Below are positions 44,121 to 52,574 of a stretch of 64,000 nt of DNA, one piece after another (positions within the stretch are counted from its first letter, which is position 1; each line of letters begins with the position of its first letter). Both the position numbers and the translations under genes were made by a program. The DNA is from Paenibacillus sp. FSL H7-0737 (GTDB lineage: Bacteria > Bacillota > Bacilli > Paenibacillales > Paenibacillaceae), in contig NZ_CP009279.1 in assembly GCF_000758545.1 (NCBI RefSeq), positions 4,402,001 through 4,466,000 on the forward strand, written 5' to 3'. A model generated the notes under the pieces. It made no database searches, was not told where the DNA came from, and saw nothing but the letters and a program-made list of their open reading frames with translations.

Positions 44121-45122
44121 CTAAATCTTCTTGCGCTTAAACAGCAGATACATGAAAAAAGGAGCTCCAATGCCTGCTGTGAACACGCCTGCCGGAACAT
44201 CTAGCGGTTGAAAAAGCATTCTTCCTGCCAAATCCGCCAACAGTAGAATGATTGCACCTATTAATGCGGATACCGGGATGATCAGCTTGTAAGAATTTCC
44301 AACTAGCATTCTGGCGATATGCGGTGCCATCAATCCGATGAACGATATCGTCCCGGCTACGCCAACTGCAGCACCGGCAAGTGCAACGCTATAAAATAAG
44401 AGAATCATTCGGCTTAACTGAAGCCTGCTTCCAAGCCCGCGAGCGACATCCTCACCTAAGGATTGCACATTTAATTCCTTCGCGAGCAGTAGCGATAAAG
44501 GAATGAATACCGCTACCCACGGCCACAGCACTTCAATATAACTCCAATTGGTGCCGTAGATGCTTCCCGTCATCCAATTCAGCACTTGTGCGGCCAAATA
44601 AGCCGGCCCGCTAATTAGCAGGAACGTAGTAAGCGCGCCCATTGCGGTAGAAATGCCAATACCGATCAGCACCAGCCGAAACGGCGACACACCTTTTTTC
44701 CAGGCAAATACATAATTAATAGTTGTCGCAACCAACGCGCCGCCGATAGCAATGAACGGTACCCAGTGGATACTGTAGCCGGTCACGAAAGTCATAAAGG
44801 CAACTACAGCTACCGATGCCCCTCCGGTTACACCCAGCAGATCGGGCGAAGCGAGAGGATTGCGGATGACGCCCTGTAATAGCGCACCCGCTACAGCCAA
44901 TGCTGCGCCAATGAGTATAGCGGCTGCTATTCGAGGCAAACGGAACTGCATAATGATAAGGTTACTGGCTTCTGCGTTTCGCCCCGTAAGAGAAGCAAGT
45001 ACCTCTTTTAATGGTACGCTAACTCCCCCAACGGATAAACTAAGGAGCGATAATGCGGCAACGATACAAGTTAAACCTAAAAACAACAAGAACGAATGCT
45101 TCGCTATACGCGCTTTAAGCAT
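44121..45122 (-). CDS. Ferric-siderophore ABC permease (FecD type)
   Basis: This 333-residue protein has about ten helices and the FecCD-family segments AVAGALLQGVIRNPLASPDLLGV, LGEDVARGLG and GTISFIGLMAPHIARMLVG, the last being the ATPase-contact loop. ATG 45122 with GGAGG seven bases upstream is preferred to 45143. It overlaps the preceding permease gene by eight bases. The pair forms the channel for a ferric siderophore. Confidence 0.94.
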   Translation of the reverse strand: MLKARIAKHSFLLFLGLTCIVAALSLLSLSVGGVSVPLKEVLASLTGRNAEASNLIIMQFRLPRIAAAILIGAALAVAGALLQGVIRNPLASPDLLGVTGGASVAVVAFMTFVTGYSIHWVPFIAIGGALVATTINYVFAWKKGVSPFRLVLIGIGISTAMGALTTFLLISGPAYLAAQVLNWMTGSIYGTNWSYIEVLWPWVAVFIPLSLLLAKELNVQSLGEDVARGLGSRLQLSRMILLFYSVALAGAAVGVAGTISFIGLMAPHIARMLVGNSYKLIIPVSALIGAIILLLADLAGRMLFQPLDVPAGVFTAGIGAPFFMYLLFKRKKI

Positions 45123-46143
45123 GCTGTTTCCTCCTAGCCACATGGATCAGAAAGGGAACGCCGATAATCGCCGTTGCGACACCAACCGGAACTTCTCTGG
45201 ATTCCAGAATAAAGCGCGATGCTAAATCCGCAGTCACCAAAAGAATTGCCCCAACTAATGCGGTATATGGAAGCAGCCATCTAAAATCATGCCCAACGAT
45301 GTATCTGCATAAGTGAGGGACAATAAGTCCTATGAAAGCAATCGGACCAGCTGCTGCTACCGAGCTTCCCGCCAATAGTACAATTGCCGTAGCTGACAGC
45401 ACGCGGACCAGCGTTAGACGCTGTCCCAAGCTCTTCGCGCTATCGTCTCCAATCGCCATAATATTTAACGAGCCCGAGAGTAATAGTGAGATCGTCATTC
45501 CTATTGCCATATAAGGCAGAACCATCAATAAATGCTCCAGATTTCTTCCTTCTACAGAGCCGATCATCCAGAATAGGGCAGATTCCAACGACTGCTTATT
45601 AATTAGAATAATGCCGGATGTAATAGAGGAAGCGAAAGCTGCCATACAAGCGCCGGCCAAGGTCAGCTTTACCGGCTCGAAACCGCCTCCTTGCAATCCA
45701 AGCGTATAGACAACCGCCGATGTTGCGACCGCACCTGCGAAAGCAAGCCAGACCATGCCGCTCATCGTTAACGAGGAACCGAATACGAGTAGCCCGATGA
45801 CAATAAATAGCACAGCGCCCGCATTTACACCGAAGACAGAGGGTGAAGCCAGCGGATTTCTTGTCAGAACCTGCATAATTGCCCCGGCTACTGCTAAACT
45901 TGCCCCCACCAGTGCCGCAATCAGGGTTCGGGGAACACGAACCTTCGTCAGAATAAGATGTTCGTTCGAACCGTTGAATTGACTGTAAGCCAGCCATAGA
46001 TCTTTTAAGCTGAATTGATGAAGACCGTACAATACACTGCATAACATACTAATTAGAAGCAGAATCGCGCCGACAACGAGGCCGGCGAGCTTTCGCTTGC
46101 TTAGGAAAGAACCATTCACGTCTGCACCGAGCCTCCTATTCAT
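45115..46143 (-). CDS. Ferric-siderophore ABC permease (FecC type)
   Basis: This 342-residue protein has about ten helices with AVAGAIMQVLTRNPLASPSVFGV and GPIAFIGLIVPHLCRYIVG. The start is uncertain: ATG 46143 has no good ribosome site, whereas GTG 46119 has AGGAGG twelve bases upstream. The open frame continues to 46158. It follows the binding-lipoprotein gene after an 84-bp gap containing a strong hairpin. No ATPase gene is in the operon; a YusV/FhuC-like ATPase from elsewhere must be used, as for FeuABC of B. subtilis. Confidence 0.92.
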   Translation of the reverse strand: MNRRLGADVNGSFLSKRKLAGLVVGAILLLISMLCSVLYGLHQFSLKDLWLAYSQFNGSNEHLILTKVRVPRTLIAALVGASLAVAGAIMQVLTRNPLASPSVFGVNAGAVLFIVIGLLVFGSSLTMSGMVWLAFAGAVATSAVVYTLGLQGGGFEPVKLTLAGACMAAFASSITSGIILINKQSLESALFWMIGSVEGRNLEHLLMVLPYMAIGMTISLLLSGSLNIMAIGDDSAKSLGQRLTLVRVLSATAIVLLAGSSVAAAGPIAFIGLIVPHLCRYIVGHDFRWLLPYTALVGAILLVTADLASRFILESREVPVGVATAIIGVPFLIHVARRKQHA

Positions 46144-46175
46144 TGGCAGTCTTAACAACTAAACTGCCGGAATCG

Positions 46176-46212
46176 TCAACAAGCTGACGCGAATACAGCG
46201 CCAGCTTGTTGA
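46176..46212 (-). promoter_or_regulatory. Intercistronic hairpin between the siderophore lipoprotein and permease genes
   Basis: Arms CAACAAGCTG...CGC (46177-46190) and GCG...CAGCTTGTTG (46198-46211) pair over about 13 bp with one mismatch and a 7-base loop. No T run follows, so it is more likely an mRNA-stabilising or processing element that lets the lipoprotein be made in excess over the permeases. Confidence 0.6.
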
Positions 46213-46227
46213 TTCGATCCGCCTTTA

Positions 46228-47250
46228 TTATTTCACATCAAAGTATTTAACGAGTTCGTCCAGCAGCAGATTGGCTGCTTCATATCCGCCTGCTGAGTTC
46301 CAGATCGCTTCATCGACTTGAATCACCTTGTTGTTCTTTGAAACGCTCAAATTTTGGAACAACGGATCTTTTTTCCATTCCTCCACGACCTTCGATGCAT
46401 CGTCCTTGCCCGGAGTCTCAGACACAAAATAGAAAAGCACATCACCATCCATGCTAGGAATCGTCTCTTTGGTCATAACTTCGATAAAGGAGTCTTTATC
46501 CTGCGACTCAGGCCGTGCAATTCCTAATTGGCTCAAGAGCACGCCGGAGAACGTTTGCTTCTGATAAATACGCACTTGTTTCGCGGAGAAGCGCACCACC
46601 GACACTTTCGTGTCTGCTTTGCTACCGAGCTTCGCCTTGACTTCCGCAACTCGTTTATCGAAGTCCGCCATCGCCTGCGCTCCTTCTTCCTGCTTGTTTA
46701 AAGCTTCGGAGTAGAGCTTGAAATTAATCTTCCAATCTCCTGCCAGGTCATCGGAGAATATCGTCGGAGCTATCTGCTTTAATTGATCGTAGATTTTCTC
46801 TTGTCTGACCTTATTACCGATAATCAGATCCGGCTTGAGGCTCGCGATCAATTCAATATTCGGCTGAAGCTCGTCTCCCACAACCGTAACGCCTTCCATG
46901 TCTTTCTTGATATGGTCGTACCAAGGGTCACCAATCCAAGACTGAACGGCTCCGACCGGTTTGATGCCCAGTGCCAAAAGTGCCTCTGTTCCTTCATTGG
47001 TCAATATGACAACACGTTCAGGGGCGCCGGTAAGCGTTTCTTCCCCCATCGCATGCTTAATCACTCTTGTGTCATTGCTTACATCCGTCGACGGACTCGC
47101 AGCTGGACTTGCGGAAGTTGCAACATTATTAGTAGAAGTGCTGTTGCTTGTCGGTGTGACATTCGTTCCCCCTGTCGAGCATGCACTCAAAAAGAGAACG
47201 AAACAAAATAATAAGGTTGCTGCCATTGTTGTTCTTGACTTACGATACAT
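46228..47250 (-). CDS. Ferric-siderophore-binding lipoprotein (internal start within the AraC frame)
   Basis: From ATG 47250, with GAAGGGG eight bases upstream, 340 residues encode a lipoprotein: signal peptide MYRKSRTTMAATLLFCFVLF, lipobox LSAC (C24), a Ser/Thr/Asn-rich tether and a FecB/FeuA-type periplasmic-binding fold (RVVILTNEGTEALLALGIKPVGAV; LKPDLIIGNKVRQEKIYDQL). It delivers a ferric siderophore to the two downstream permeases. A Fur box lies 26-40 bp upstream inside the AraC frame. I regard this as the normal mature product; whether any full-length fusion is made is unknown. Confidence 0.88.
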   Translation of the reverse strand: MYRKSRTTMAATLLFCFVLFLSACSTGGTNVTPTSNSTSTNNVATSASPAASPSTDVSNDTRVIKHAMGEETLTGAPERVVILTNEGTEALLALGIKPVGAVQSWIGDPWYDHIKKDMEGVTVVGDELQPNIELIASLKPDLIIGNKVRQEKIYDQLKQIAPTIFSDDLAGDWKINFKLYSEALNKQEEGAQAMADFDKRVAEVKAKLGSKADTKVSVVRFSAKQVRIYQKQTFSGVLLSQLGIARPESQDKDSFIEVMTKETIPSMDGDVLFYFVSETPGKDDASKVVEEWKKDPLFQNLSVSKNNKVIQVDEAIWNSAGGYEAANLLLDELVKYFDVK

Positions 47251-48207
47251 CGGTATTTCCCCTTCTCTTTTATATTGATAATGATTCTCAAACTCATTAC
47301 CAATATAACGTTGCTGCCTTCTAGCAACAATGGGAGATCTGAACACGAAGGATGGATTATTTCGACGCTGCTCCTGTTGCAACGCTGCTTCTTTAAAGCT
47401 GGTGGGAGAAACACCCTCGTATTTCTTGAAGATACGGCTGAAATAATAGCTGTCAGTATAGCCTACACTCTCGGCAATTTCCTTCAGCGTGAAATCTGTG
47501 GATAGAAGCAACTGCTTCGCTTTGCTCATCCGCAATTGAATCAAATAATCGATCGGGCTCGTTCTCACTTGCTTCTTAAAGGCGTGCAGTAGCTGTCTGG
47601 AGCTGCAACTAAGGTGTTCAAGCAGCGTCTCTAGGGTTATCGGCTCCCGATAGCGTTCATGAATATAACGAACCGCTTGGGCCACTAAGTCAGGCTTAAC
47701 GGCTATGATATTCTGGCGTTCCATCTGCTCTAAAATTTCATAAACCATTTGATAAAATATCGCTTTAACTTGAAGCTTATTGAGTAGATCTGAACGATGC
47801 CACTCCTTGCTCATGGAGATGACATGATGGAAAACGGAAATCGGATAATGGGGCTTAAATACATATTGCATTTGAAACGGATTGTGCTTCTCCATCAGCT
47901 TGATCGTTTCTTGACGGGATGGTAGTGCTAGTACCGCTTTATACAAAATAATATAGTATTCCAGCAGCTCATCTGCCGTAATATCAAGGTAGAGACCCTT
48001 GCCCCCATGGAGCAAGGAAAACCGGCTGACGCGGTGTGCTATGCCGTCCAGTTGGAGATGTGCGCTACCTCTAGTCACATATAAGAAGACGCTTGAGGGC
48101 ATTCTGTACGCATGCAGCTCCTCGCCTTGTTCCATTCTTGTATGTCGTATATCTATGATCTTGATGAATGCCTGATTCCATAGCAAAGCTTGATCATTCA
48201 ATGTCAC
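46228..48207 (-). CDS. AraC-type iron regulator fused in frame to siderophore-binding lipoprotein
   Basis: One uninterrupted frame encodes 659 residues. The first ~280 form an AraC regulator: cupin-like sensor region (about 1-150) and double HTH (about 185-285; ITLETLLEHLSCSSRQLLHAF; EIAESVGYTDSYYFSRIFK). A basic linker of ~35 residues follows, then a complete lipoprotein precursor from residue 320. B. subtilis Btr joins the same two families, but its binding-protein part is cytosolic and has no signal peptide. Here a signal peptide, a ribosome site and a Fur box sit at the junction, so two products are likely. Start GTG 48207 has GGGGGAG nine bases upstream; the frame opens at GTG 48234. The regulator probably activates the operon with bound siderophore (inference from Btr). 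Confidence 0.8.
   Translation of the reverse strand: MTLNDQALLWNQAFIKIIDIRHTRMEQGEELHAYRMPSSVFLYVTRGSAHLQLDGIAHRVSRFSLLHGGKGLYLDITADELLEYYIILYKAVLALPSRQETIKLMEKHNPFQMQYVFKPHYPISVFHHVISMSKEWHRSDLLNKLQVKAIFYQMVYEILEQMERQNIIAVKPDLVAQAVRYIHERYREPITLETLLEHLSCSSRQLLHAFKKQVRTSPIDYLIQLRMSKAKQLLLSTDFTLKEIAESVGYTDSYYFSRIFKKYEGVSPTSFKEAALQQEQRRNNPSFVFRSPIVARRQQRYIGNEFENHYQYKREGEIPMYRKSRTTMAATLLFCFVLFLSACSTGGTNVTPTSNSTSTNNVATSASPAASPSTDVSNDTRVIKHAMGEETLTGAPERVVILTNEGTEALLALGIKPVGAVQSWIGDPWYDHIKKDMEGVTVVGDELQPNIELIASLKPDLIIGNKVRQEKIYDQLKQIAPTIFSDDLAGDWKINFKLYSEALNKQEEGAQAMADFDKRVAEVKAKLGSKADTKVSVVRFSAKQVRIYQKQTFSGVLLSQLGIARPESQDKDSFIEVMTKETIPSMDGDVLFYFVSETPGKDDASKVVEEWKKDPLFQNLSVSKNNKVIQVDEAIWNSAGGYEAANLLLDELVKYFDVK
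47276..47290 (-). promoter_or_regulatory. Fur box inside the AraC coding frame, before the lipoprotein gene
   Basis: TGATAATGATTCTCA matches the 15-bp 7-1-7 Fur consensus TGATAATNATTATCA in all but one defined position. It ends 25 bp from the lipoprotein start. On the minus strand TTGGTA and TATCAA with a 17-bp spacer may form a promoter overlapping it. A hairpin GTTGCT-AGCAAC just upstream may be the relic of a terminator. Confidence 0.8.
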
Positions 48208-48267
48208 TGTCTTGCGCTCCCCCTTCTCTATCACTCCATGTTGAGAGATTTATACCCCCATCATATA

Positions 48268-48282
48268 TGATAATGATTATCA
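48268..48282 (-). promoter_or_regulatory. Perfect Fur box before the AraC regulator
   Basis: TGATAATGATTATCA is an exact match to the Bacillus Fur 7-1-7 palindrome. It lies 34-75 bp before the candidate starts of the AraC frame, so regulator and uptake genes are both repressed by iron. Confidence 0.93.
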
Positions 48283-48337
48283 TTTACAATGATATTCGCA
48301 GAACTATTTTCCAGCAGTGTTACTGACAATGGAACGT

Positions 48338-48372
48338 AAAAAAGACGAGCAACCGTTGATGGTTTGCTCGTC
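48338..48372 (-). terminator. Terminator after cysC
   Basis: Arms GACGAGCAA and TTGCTCGTC with a CC/GG extension and small loop; on the minus strand the hairpin is followed by TTTTTT (A tract about 48338-48343). Confidence 0.85.
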
Positions 48373-48397
48373 TTTTCTATCAAATTTAATAAATGTT

Positions 48398-48907
48398 TTA
48401 TTTCCTCCCCATAGCTGATGTGTGTTGAAGGATTTTCGACACACATTCATCTAAGGAAAACTTGTCTGTCTCTACGATCACATCCGGGCTAATGGGCTCC
48501 TCATATGGAGAATCAATACCCGTAAAATGCTTGATTTGTCCGGCTCTTGCTTGTTTATATAGACCTTTCGGATCTCTCTCCTCACATACTTCCAAAGGAC
48601 ATTGAACATAAACTTCCTTGTAGGAATCCCCTATGAGAGAACGGACCTTATCGCGTGTAGAGCGGTATGGAGAGATCGAGGCAACGATCACATTCAGGTT
48701 CGCATCAAGCAGAATCTTACCAATCTCACCAATTCTTCTACCAACTTCCAGTCGATCTTCTTCGCTAAATTGAAGATCCTGATTAATACCTCTCCTCAAT
48801 GTGTCACCGTCCAGAATGTAGCAATTCTCAATGTGATTTTTCAGTTCCTCTGCAAGCGTAGATTTACCTGAACCCGATAGTCCAGTTAGCCAGATCATTT
48901 GATTCAT
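48398..48907 (-). CDS. cysC: Adenylylsulfate kinase
   Basis: This 169-residue cytoplasmic enzyme phosphorylates adenosine 5'-phosphosulfate to PAPS with ATP. Walker A GLSGSGKS (9-16), ILDGDTLRRGINQDL (APS-binding DGD-x-R) and the lid segment DPKGLYKQARAGQIKHFTG are all present. No sulfurylase (sat/cysND) or PAPS reductase gene is nearby and it ends at its own terminator, so it is a single-gene unit. Some relatives act in modification of surface glycans or antibiotics rather than assimilation. Confidence 0.93.
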   Translation of the reverse strand: MNQMIWLTGLSGSGKSTLAEELKNHIENCYILDGDTLRRGINQDLQFSEEDRLEVGRRIGEIGKILLDANLNVIVASISPYRSTRDKVRSLIGDSYKEVYVQCPLEVCEERDPKGLYKQARAGQIKHFTGIDSPYEEPISPDVIVETDKFSLDECVSKILQHTSAMGRK

Positions 48908-48957
48908 AGATACGTACCTCTTCCTGCTAGATTCTATTGTTAAAATACTTTGTATAG

Positions 48958-49554
48958 TTATTCTAGCTTAAACACAATTTCAGTACCTGTCCCGTCCTTC
49001 TTTAAGGGTACACTAAATTCCTTAAACACTAATGTAATACCGGAGTTATCATCTGGGAGAGGCGGAGATACTACGTAGTTATAGGCTGCATGTCCTGATG
49101 AACTTCCACCATTCGTCATTCGACAATCATACGATTTATCTATATATAACTCAAAGTGGTTAGGTTTATTAGCATATAATTCAGAGGTAATATCCCAATC
49201 CATACTAAGCGTGATAACACTTGCATTACTGTATTGTCGTATAGAGGTCAGTGTATAGAAGAACTCATCTGCCTCAATAGATTGTAGAACAGCAATATGT
49301 TTTCTAAAATCCGTTGGCTCGACCATCGGCTTAAAATGTTCTTCATTAAATAAAGTCCCAAATACCGCTTTCAAGAAATCCTCGTAGAGTTCAAACCTCG
49401 CCGCCCAATCTGAAATATACTCAAAAGATGGGAATCCTGGATTATTATCCGAGCGTTCCTTACGTTGTTTTATCAATGCACAAATCTGCTCATCGATATC
49501 AGTAATTCTTTGATCGTAATGCTCGGTTGGGCGTATAAACTGCATCCGTTTCAT
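48958..49554 (-). CDS. Uncharacterised protein
   Basis: 198 residues from ATG 49554, chosen because AAGGAGG lies six bases upstream; the frame opens at 49584. The N-terminal third is helical (HYDQRITDIDEQICALIKQRKE, faintly like the chorismate-mutase dimer helix), the middle is mixed, and the last third is beta-rich with a Gly/Ser-rich loop (NGGSSSGHAAYN). No signal peptide or membrane segment. I do not recognise a family. It lies 36 bp after the methyltransferase gene, so both may be co-transcribed. Confidence 0.75.
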   Translation of the reverse strand: MKRMQFIRPTEHYDQRITDIDEQICALIKQRKERSDNNPGFPSFEYISDWAARFELYEDFLKAVFGTLFNEEHFKPMVEPTDFRKHIAVLQSIEADEFFYTLTSIRQYSNASVITLSMDWDITSELYANKPNHFELYIDKSYDCRMTNGGSSSGHAAYNYVVSPPLPDDNSGITLVFKEFSVPLKKDGTGTEIVFKLE

Positions 49555-49619
49555 CTTAGTCCTCCTTATTGCAATTCTTTTCATTCATATGCTCATTAGA
49601 CTAGCGTTACTTCAACAAA

Positions 49620-50351
49620 CTATTTTATACATTTAAACACGAGAAAAAGTGGGATTCTCATCCTTCTCTTATACTCGCCTTCACTATCAAAAAACTGAGG
49701 ATTTGGTTTACATTCTCTAATATCCTCTATTTTAAATCCTACATTTTTCAGTGACTGAAAATACTCTTCAAAAGTTCTGTGGTGCTTAACTACACTTTCT
49801 CCAATCCAAGGCTCCATTCTCTTACCCATTTCAAAATAGTTATCGACGATCCAGTCCGACTTTCTTTCTGAAGTTGTTGCACTTTTCATGGATGATGTTA
49901 GAACCGGATGCTGTACACTAAAAATAAACTGACCATTAGGGATAAGCGCACTACGGATACTATCAAAGATTGGTTCTAGGTCTTGTAAATAATGAATAGC
50001 CAATCGAGAGATTACCAAATCATATTTCTCTTTTGGGTAATTCCAACTCTCCATAGTAGCATGGTGAATCTCACTTTTAGATGTATTTAACAGTTCTTTT
50101 GCCGCTTTGACCATATTACTTGAACCTTCCACACCTTCGTAAAAGTTACATCCCTGCTCAAGCAACTCATATCCGAACTTAGCATCCCCGCATCCTAAAT
50201 CGAGCACCTTTTTCCCAAGTACATCGCCCATAAGATCATATATAACCGGCTTTTCAATAATGTTATTTGGGCTATCCGCTCTGTTTCTTCTCAATAAATA
50301 GTTATAGAAAAAATCTTCATTGTCATACACCGATGACCCTTTGTAATCCAA
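49620..50351 (-). CDS. Class I SAM-dependent methyltransferase
   Basis: This 243-residue protein has motif I KVLDLGCGDAKFGYELL, the acidic loop GVEGSSNMVKAA and YDLVISRLAIHYLQDL, typical of Ubie-like small-molecule methyltransferases. Start TTG 50351 has AAGGAGG eight bases upstream. Substrate unknown. Confidence 0.9.
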   Translation of the reverse strand: MDYKGSSVYDNEDFFYNYLLRRNRADSPNNIIEKPVIYDLMGDVLGKKVLDLGCGDAKFGYELLEQGCNFYEGVEGSSNMVKAAKELLNTSKSEIHHATMESWNYPKEKYDLVISRLAIHYLQDLEPIFDSIRSALIPNGQFIFSVQHPVLTSSMKSATTSERKSDWIVDNYFEMGKRMEPWIGESVVKHHRTFEEYFQSLKNVGFKIEDIRECKPNPQFFDSEGEYKRRMRIPLFLVFKCIK

Positions 50352-50453
50352 AAAAATACCTCCTTGCTGTTTAGAGTATACTTTTGGGTAATTTTAGCAT
50401 CTAAAACAACCTTATACTACCGATAATTTCATTTAGCTCTTAAACCTATCATT

Positions 50454-50487
50454 AAAAAAAACACCCCAAAGAGTCTCTCTGAGGTGT
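50454..50487 (-). terminator. Terminator after the SLH-like serine hydrolase gene
   Basis: Arms ACACC and GGTGT with an inner AGAG/CTTT-type stem; on the minus strand the hairpin is followed by eight T. It lies just after the stop codon. Confidence 0.8.
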
Positions 50488-50494
50488 CCAATTC

Positions 50495-52465
50495 TTAGTG
50501 TTTGATTGGCAACGTATAGTATCCAAAAGCAAGATCAAGTAATGCACTCGCTTCTTGGCGAAGCAAAGGCTTTTTAGAACGAAAATCGACAGTCCCGTCA
50601 TCATTCACTTTTGTATCAGGATCTACAATGCCTTGTGACACTAATGCTATGATCGAATCAGTGGCCCATGAGTCTGTGTCACCTTTAAGCGTAATCTCTG
50701 AAGCTTGCTTAGCTTGTTTTAGATTTTGAATCATAACGGCTGCTACTTGTCTTGTAATAACAGCATTACGATCAAAACCAGGGATACCTTTTTTCGTTAA
50801 TTCTTTATTCCCCTCAATTAAATGAGGAAAGCCGTACCAACCATGAGCAAGAATTAGAGCATCCATAAACTCACCTTGCGTCATCGTTCCCTGTGATTCG
50901 AAATTGTTGCCAGATTTAGCACTTATCACATCAAGCGAATACAGGTTGTCGATGTAAGATTTATAAGGGCTCTCCTCAGATACATCAGCGAATGCTGGCT
51001 TCGTGTGAACCTTACGAGCATCTGAAACAAAGTCTGGGCTATTAGGATTCGTATAATAAAAGTATTCGATCTGATCTTTATGATCTTTTTTAAAGGCCAA
51101 TTTGTTACCTAATTCATCTTCGAACAATAGCGGATTAATCATTCGTAACGTATGTGTACCGCTTGTTCCAGTCTCCATAATCAGATTGCCATCTGCATAG
51201 GTGAAGTTCGATTTCAAGAAATAGAATCTGGTGTTCAAATAAGTTCCAGTATATTTAGTAGCTTCTGATGCAGGTAATGGGAGATACGTTGGCGCCTCTG
51301 GTGCTTTCTTTTCAGGAAAATAGTGATCCATCAAGGCTTCATAAATGTCTAAGCTCATCATTGTGTCATTGTTATAGGACATGTAGAAAGCGGTATTCTC
51401 CTCTGGCAATAATACGATCAGTGATTGATGACCAGGCATATTCCCACCTTTGAGAACCACATGATAGCCATTCATCAGATCATTACGATACCCTTCAAAT
51501 CCTCCAACCGTCGTCATCGGAAGCGATTCATTCGCAAATACAGAGTACGTTTGCATCATCTTCGTGGTTTCTTTACTAATGATTTGCTTCCCATTCACGC
51601 TACCTTGTTGTTGAAAAAGAGTTAAATATTTAGCCATATCTTCTCCTGTGGAAAGGATGCTGCCCTGTGGCCCATCGGTAGGCGCATGCCCAAAGGTTGG
51701 ATGAGGTTTACCATCTGGTCCATAATGCGTGGCCATTCTAGCTAAAAGCTCTGGGGTAAATCGAGCACTAGTAGAGTTCATTCCTAACGGTTTGAACACA
51801 TGGTTCTCCATATACTTATAAAACGGGGTACCACTTACGTTCTCAATCGCATAACCCGCAAGTAAAAAGGCAAAATTATCATAGGTATACGCTTCACCCG
51901 GCGTCCGAACGACAGTCGGCATATGCTCCGTCATAAACTTTTTCATGGGGATGTCCTGATCTACATATTCCGGTGCAACAAAGTTAGCTTTATCCGGGTA
52001 ATCAAAGCCCGTTGTGTAAGATAACATATTTCTTAAGGTTAACGGAGTTTCCGTTTCATTTGGTACTTTCATTCCGCCAAGATACGCATTGATATCGTGA
52101 TCAAGATTCATCTTTCCTTGTTCCACTAGCTGCAAAGCTGCTAGAGCGGTAAATGTCTTCGACACGGATGCGATCTGAAAGACGGTATTCTTATCGACAA
52201 GGGTTTTCTTTTCTTTGTCCGCATATCCGTACCCTTTATTCACGAGCACCTTTCCGTCTTTAACCACTACAAAATTGGATCCGTTCACATTGTATTCCTT
52301 CATTTTCTGCGCAAATATAGGGTCCGCGAAAGCCTCGATTTCTTTTCCATTAAAAGATCCTTTCGAACTGGTTGCGTTAGTGGAGACTGGTGCTGAACAT
52401 GCTGTAAATACAGCTGTTGATAATAATAGTGCGATGACGCTAAGCTTGCGTGTCTTTTTCTTCAT
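50495..52465 (-). CDS. Serine hydrolase lipoprotein with C-terminal SLH-like region
   Basis: This 656-residue protein has a lipobox FTAC (C23) and a class C beta-lactamase-like domain (about 45-390) with SxxK at S100-V-S-K103, YDN near 196 (YxN) and KGG near 345. After a linker, the C-terminal ~160 residues look like S-layer homology repeats (AFADVSEESPYKSYIDNLYSL; SWATDSIIALVSQGIVDP). SLH domains bind pyruvylated secondary wall polymer, so the enzyme may be attached both to the membrane and to the wall. Likely role is D-amino-acid peptidase or esterase on the surface. ATG 52465 has GAGGAGA upstream. Confidence 0.88.
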   Translation of the reverse strand: MKKKTRKLSVIALLLSTAVFTACSAPVSTNATSSKGSFNGKEIEAFADPIFAQKMKEYNVNGSNFVVVKDGKVLVNKGYGYADKEKKTLVDKNTVFQIASVSKTFTALAALQLVEQGKMNLDHDINAYLGGMKVPNETETPLTLRNMLSYTTGFDYPDKANFVAPEYVDQDIPMKKFMTEHMPTVVRTPGEAYTYDNFAFLLAGYAIENVSGTPFYKYMENHVFKPLGMNSTSARFTPELLARMATHYGPDGKPHPTFGHAPTDGPQGSILSTGEDMAKYLTLFQQQGSVNGKQIISKETTKMMQTYSVFANESLPMTTVGGFEGYRNDLMNGYHVVLKGGNMPGHQSLIVLLPEENTAFYMSYNNDTMMSLDIYEALMDHYFPEKKAPEAPTYLPLPASEATKYTGTYLNTRFYFLKSNFTYADGNLIMETGTSGTHTLRMINPLLFEDELGNKLAFKKDHKDQIEYFYYTNPNSPDFVSDARKVHTKPAFADVSEESPYKSYIDNLYSLDVISAKSGNNFESQGTMTQGEFMDALILAHGWYGFPHLIEGNKELTKKGIPGFDRNAVITRQVAAVMIQNLKQAKQASEITLKGDTDSWATDSIIALVSQGIVDPDTKVNDDGTVDFRSKKPLLRQEASALLDLAFGYYTLPIKH

Positions 52466-52574
52466 AATCCATTCTCCTCTATAGGGTTAGTTGTAAATAG
52501 TAAACCTGTTCTGAGTATCACAAACGGATTGTCATTCTAGCTAGAAACGTTCTGTCACCAATTAGCTTCGTTAC

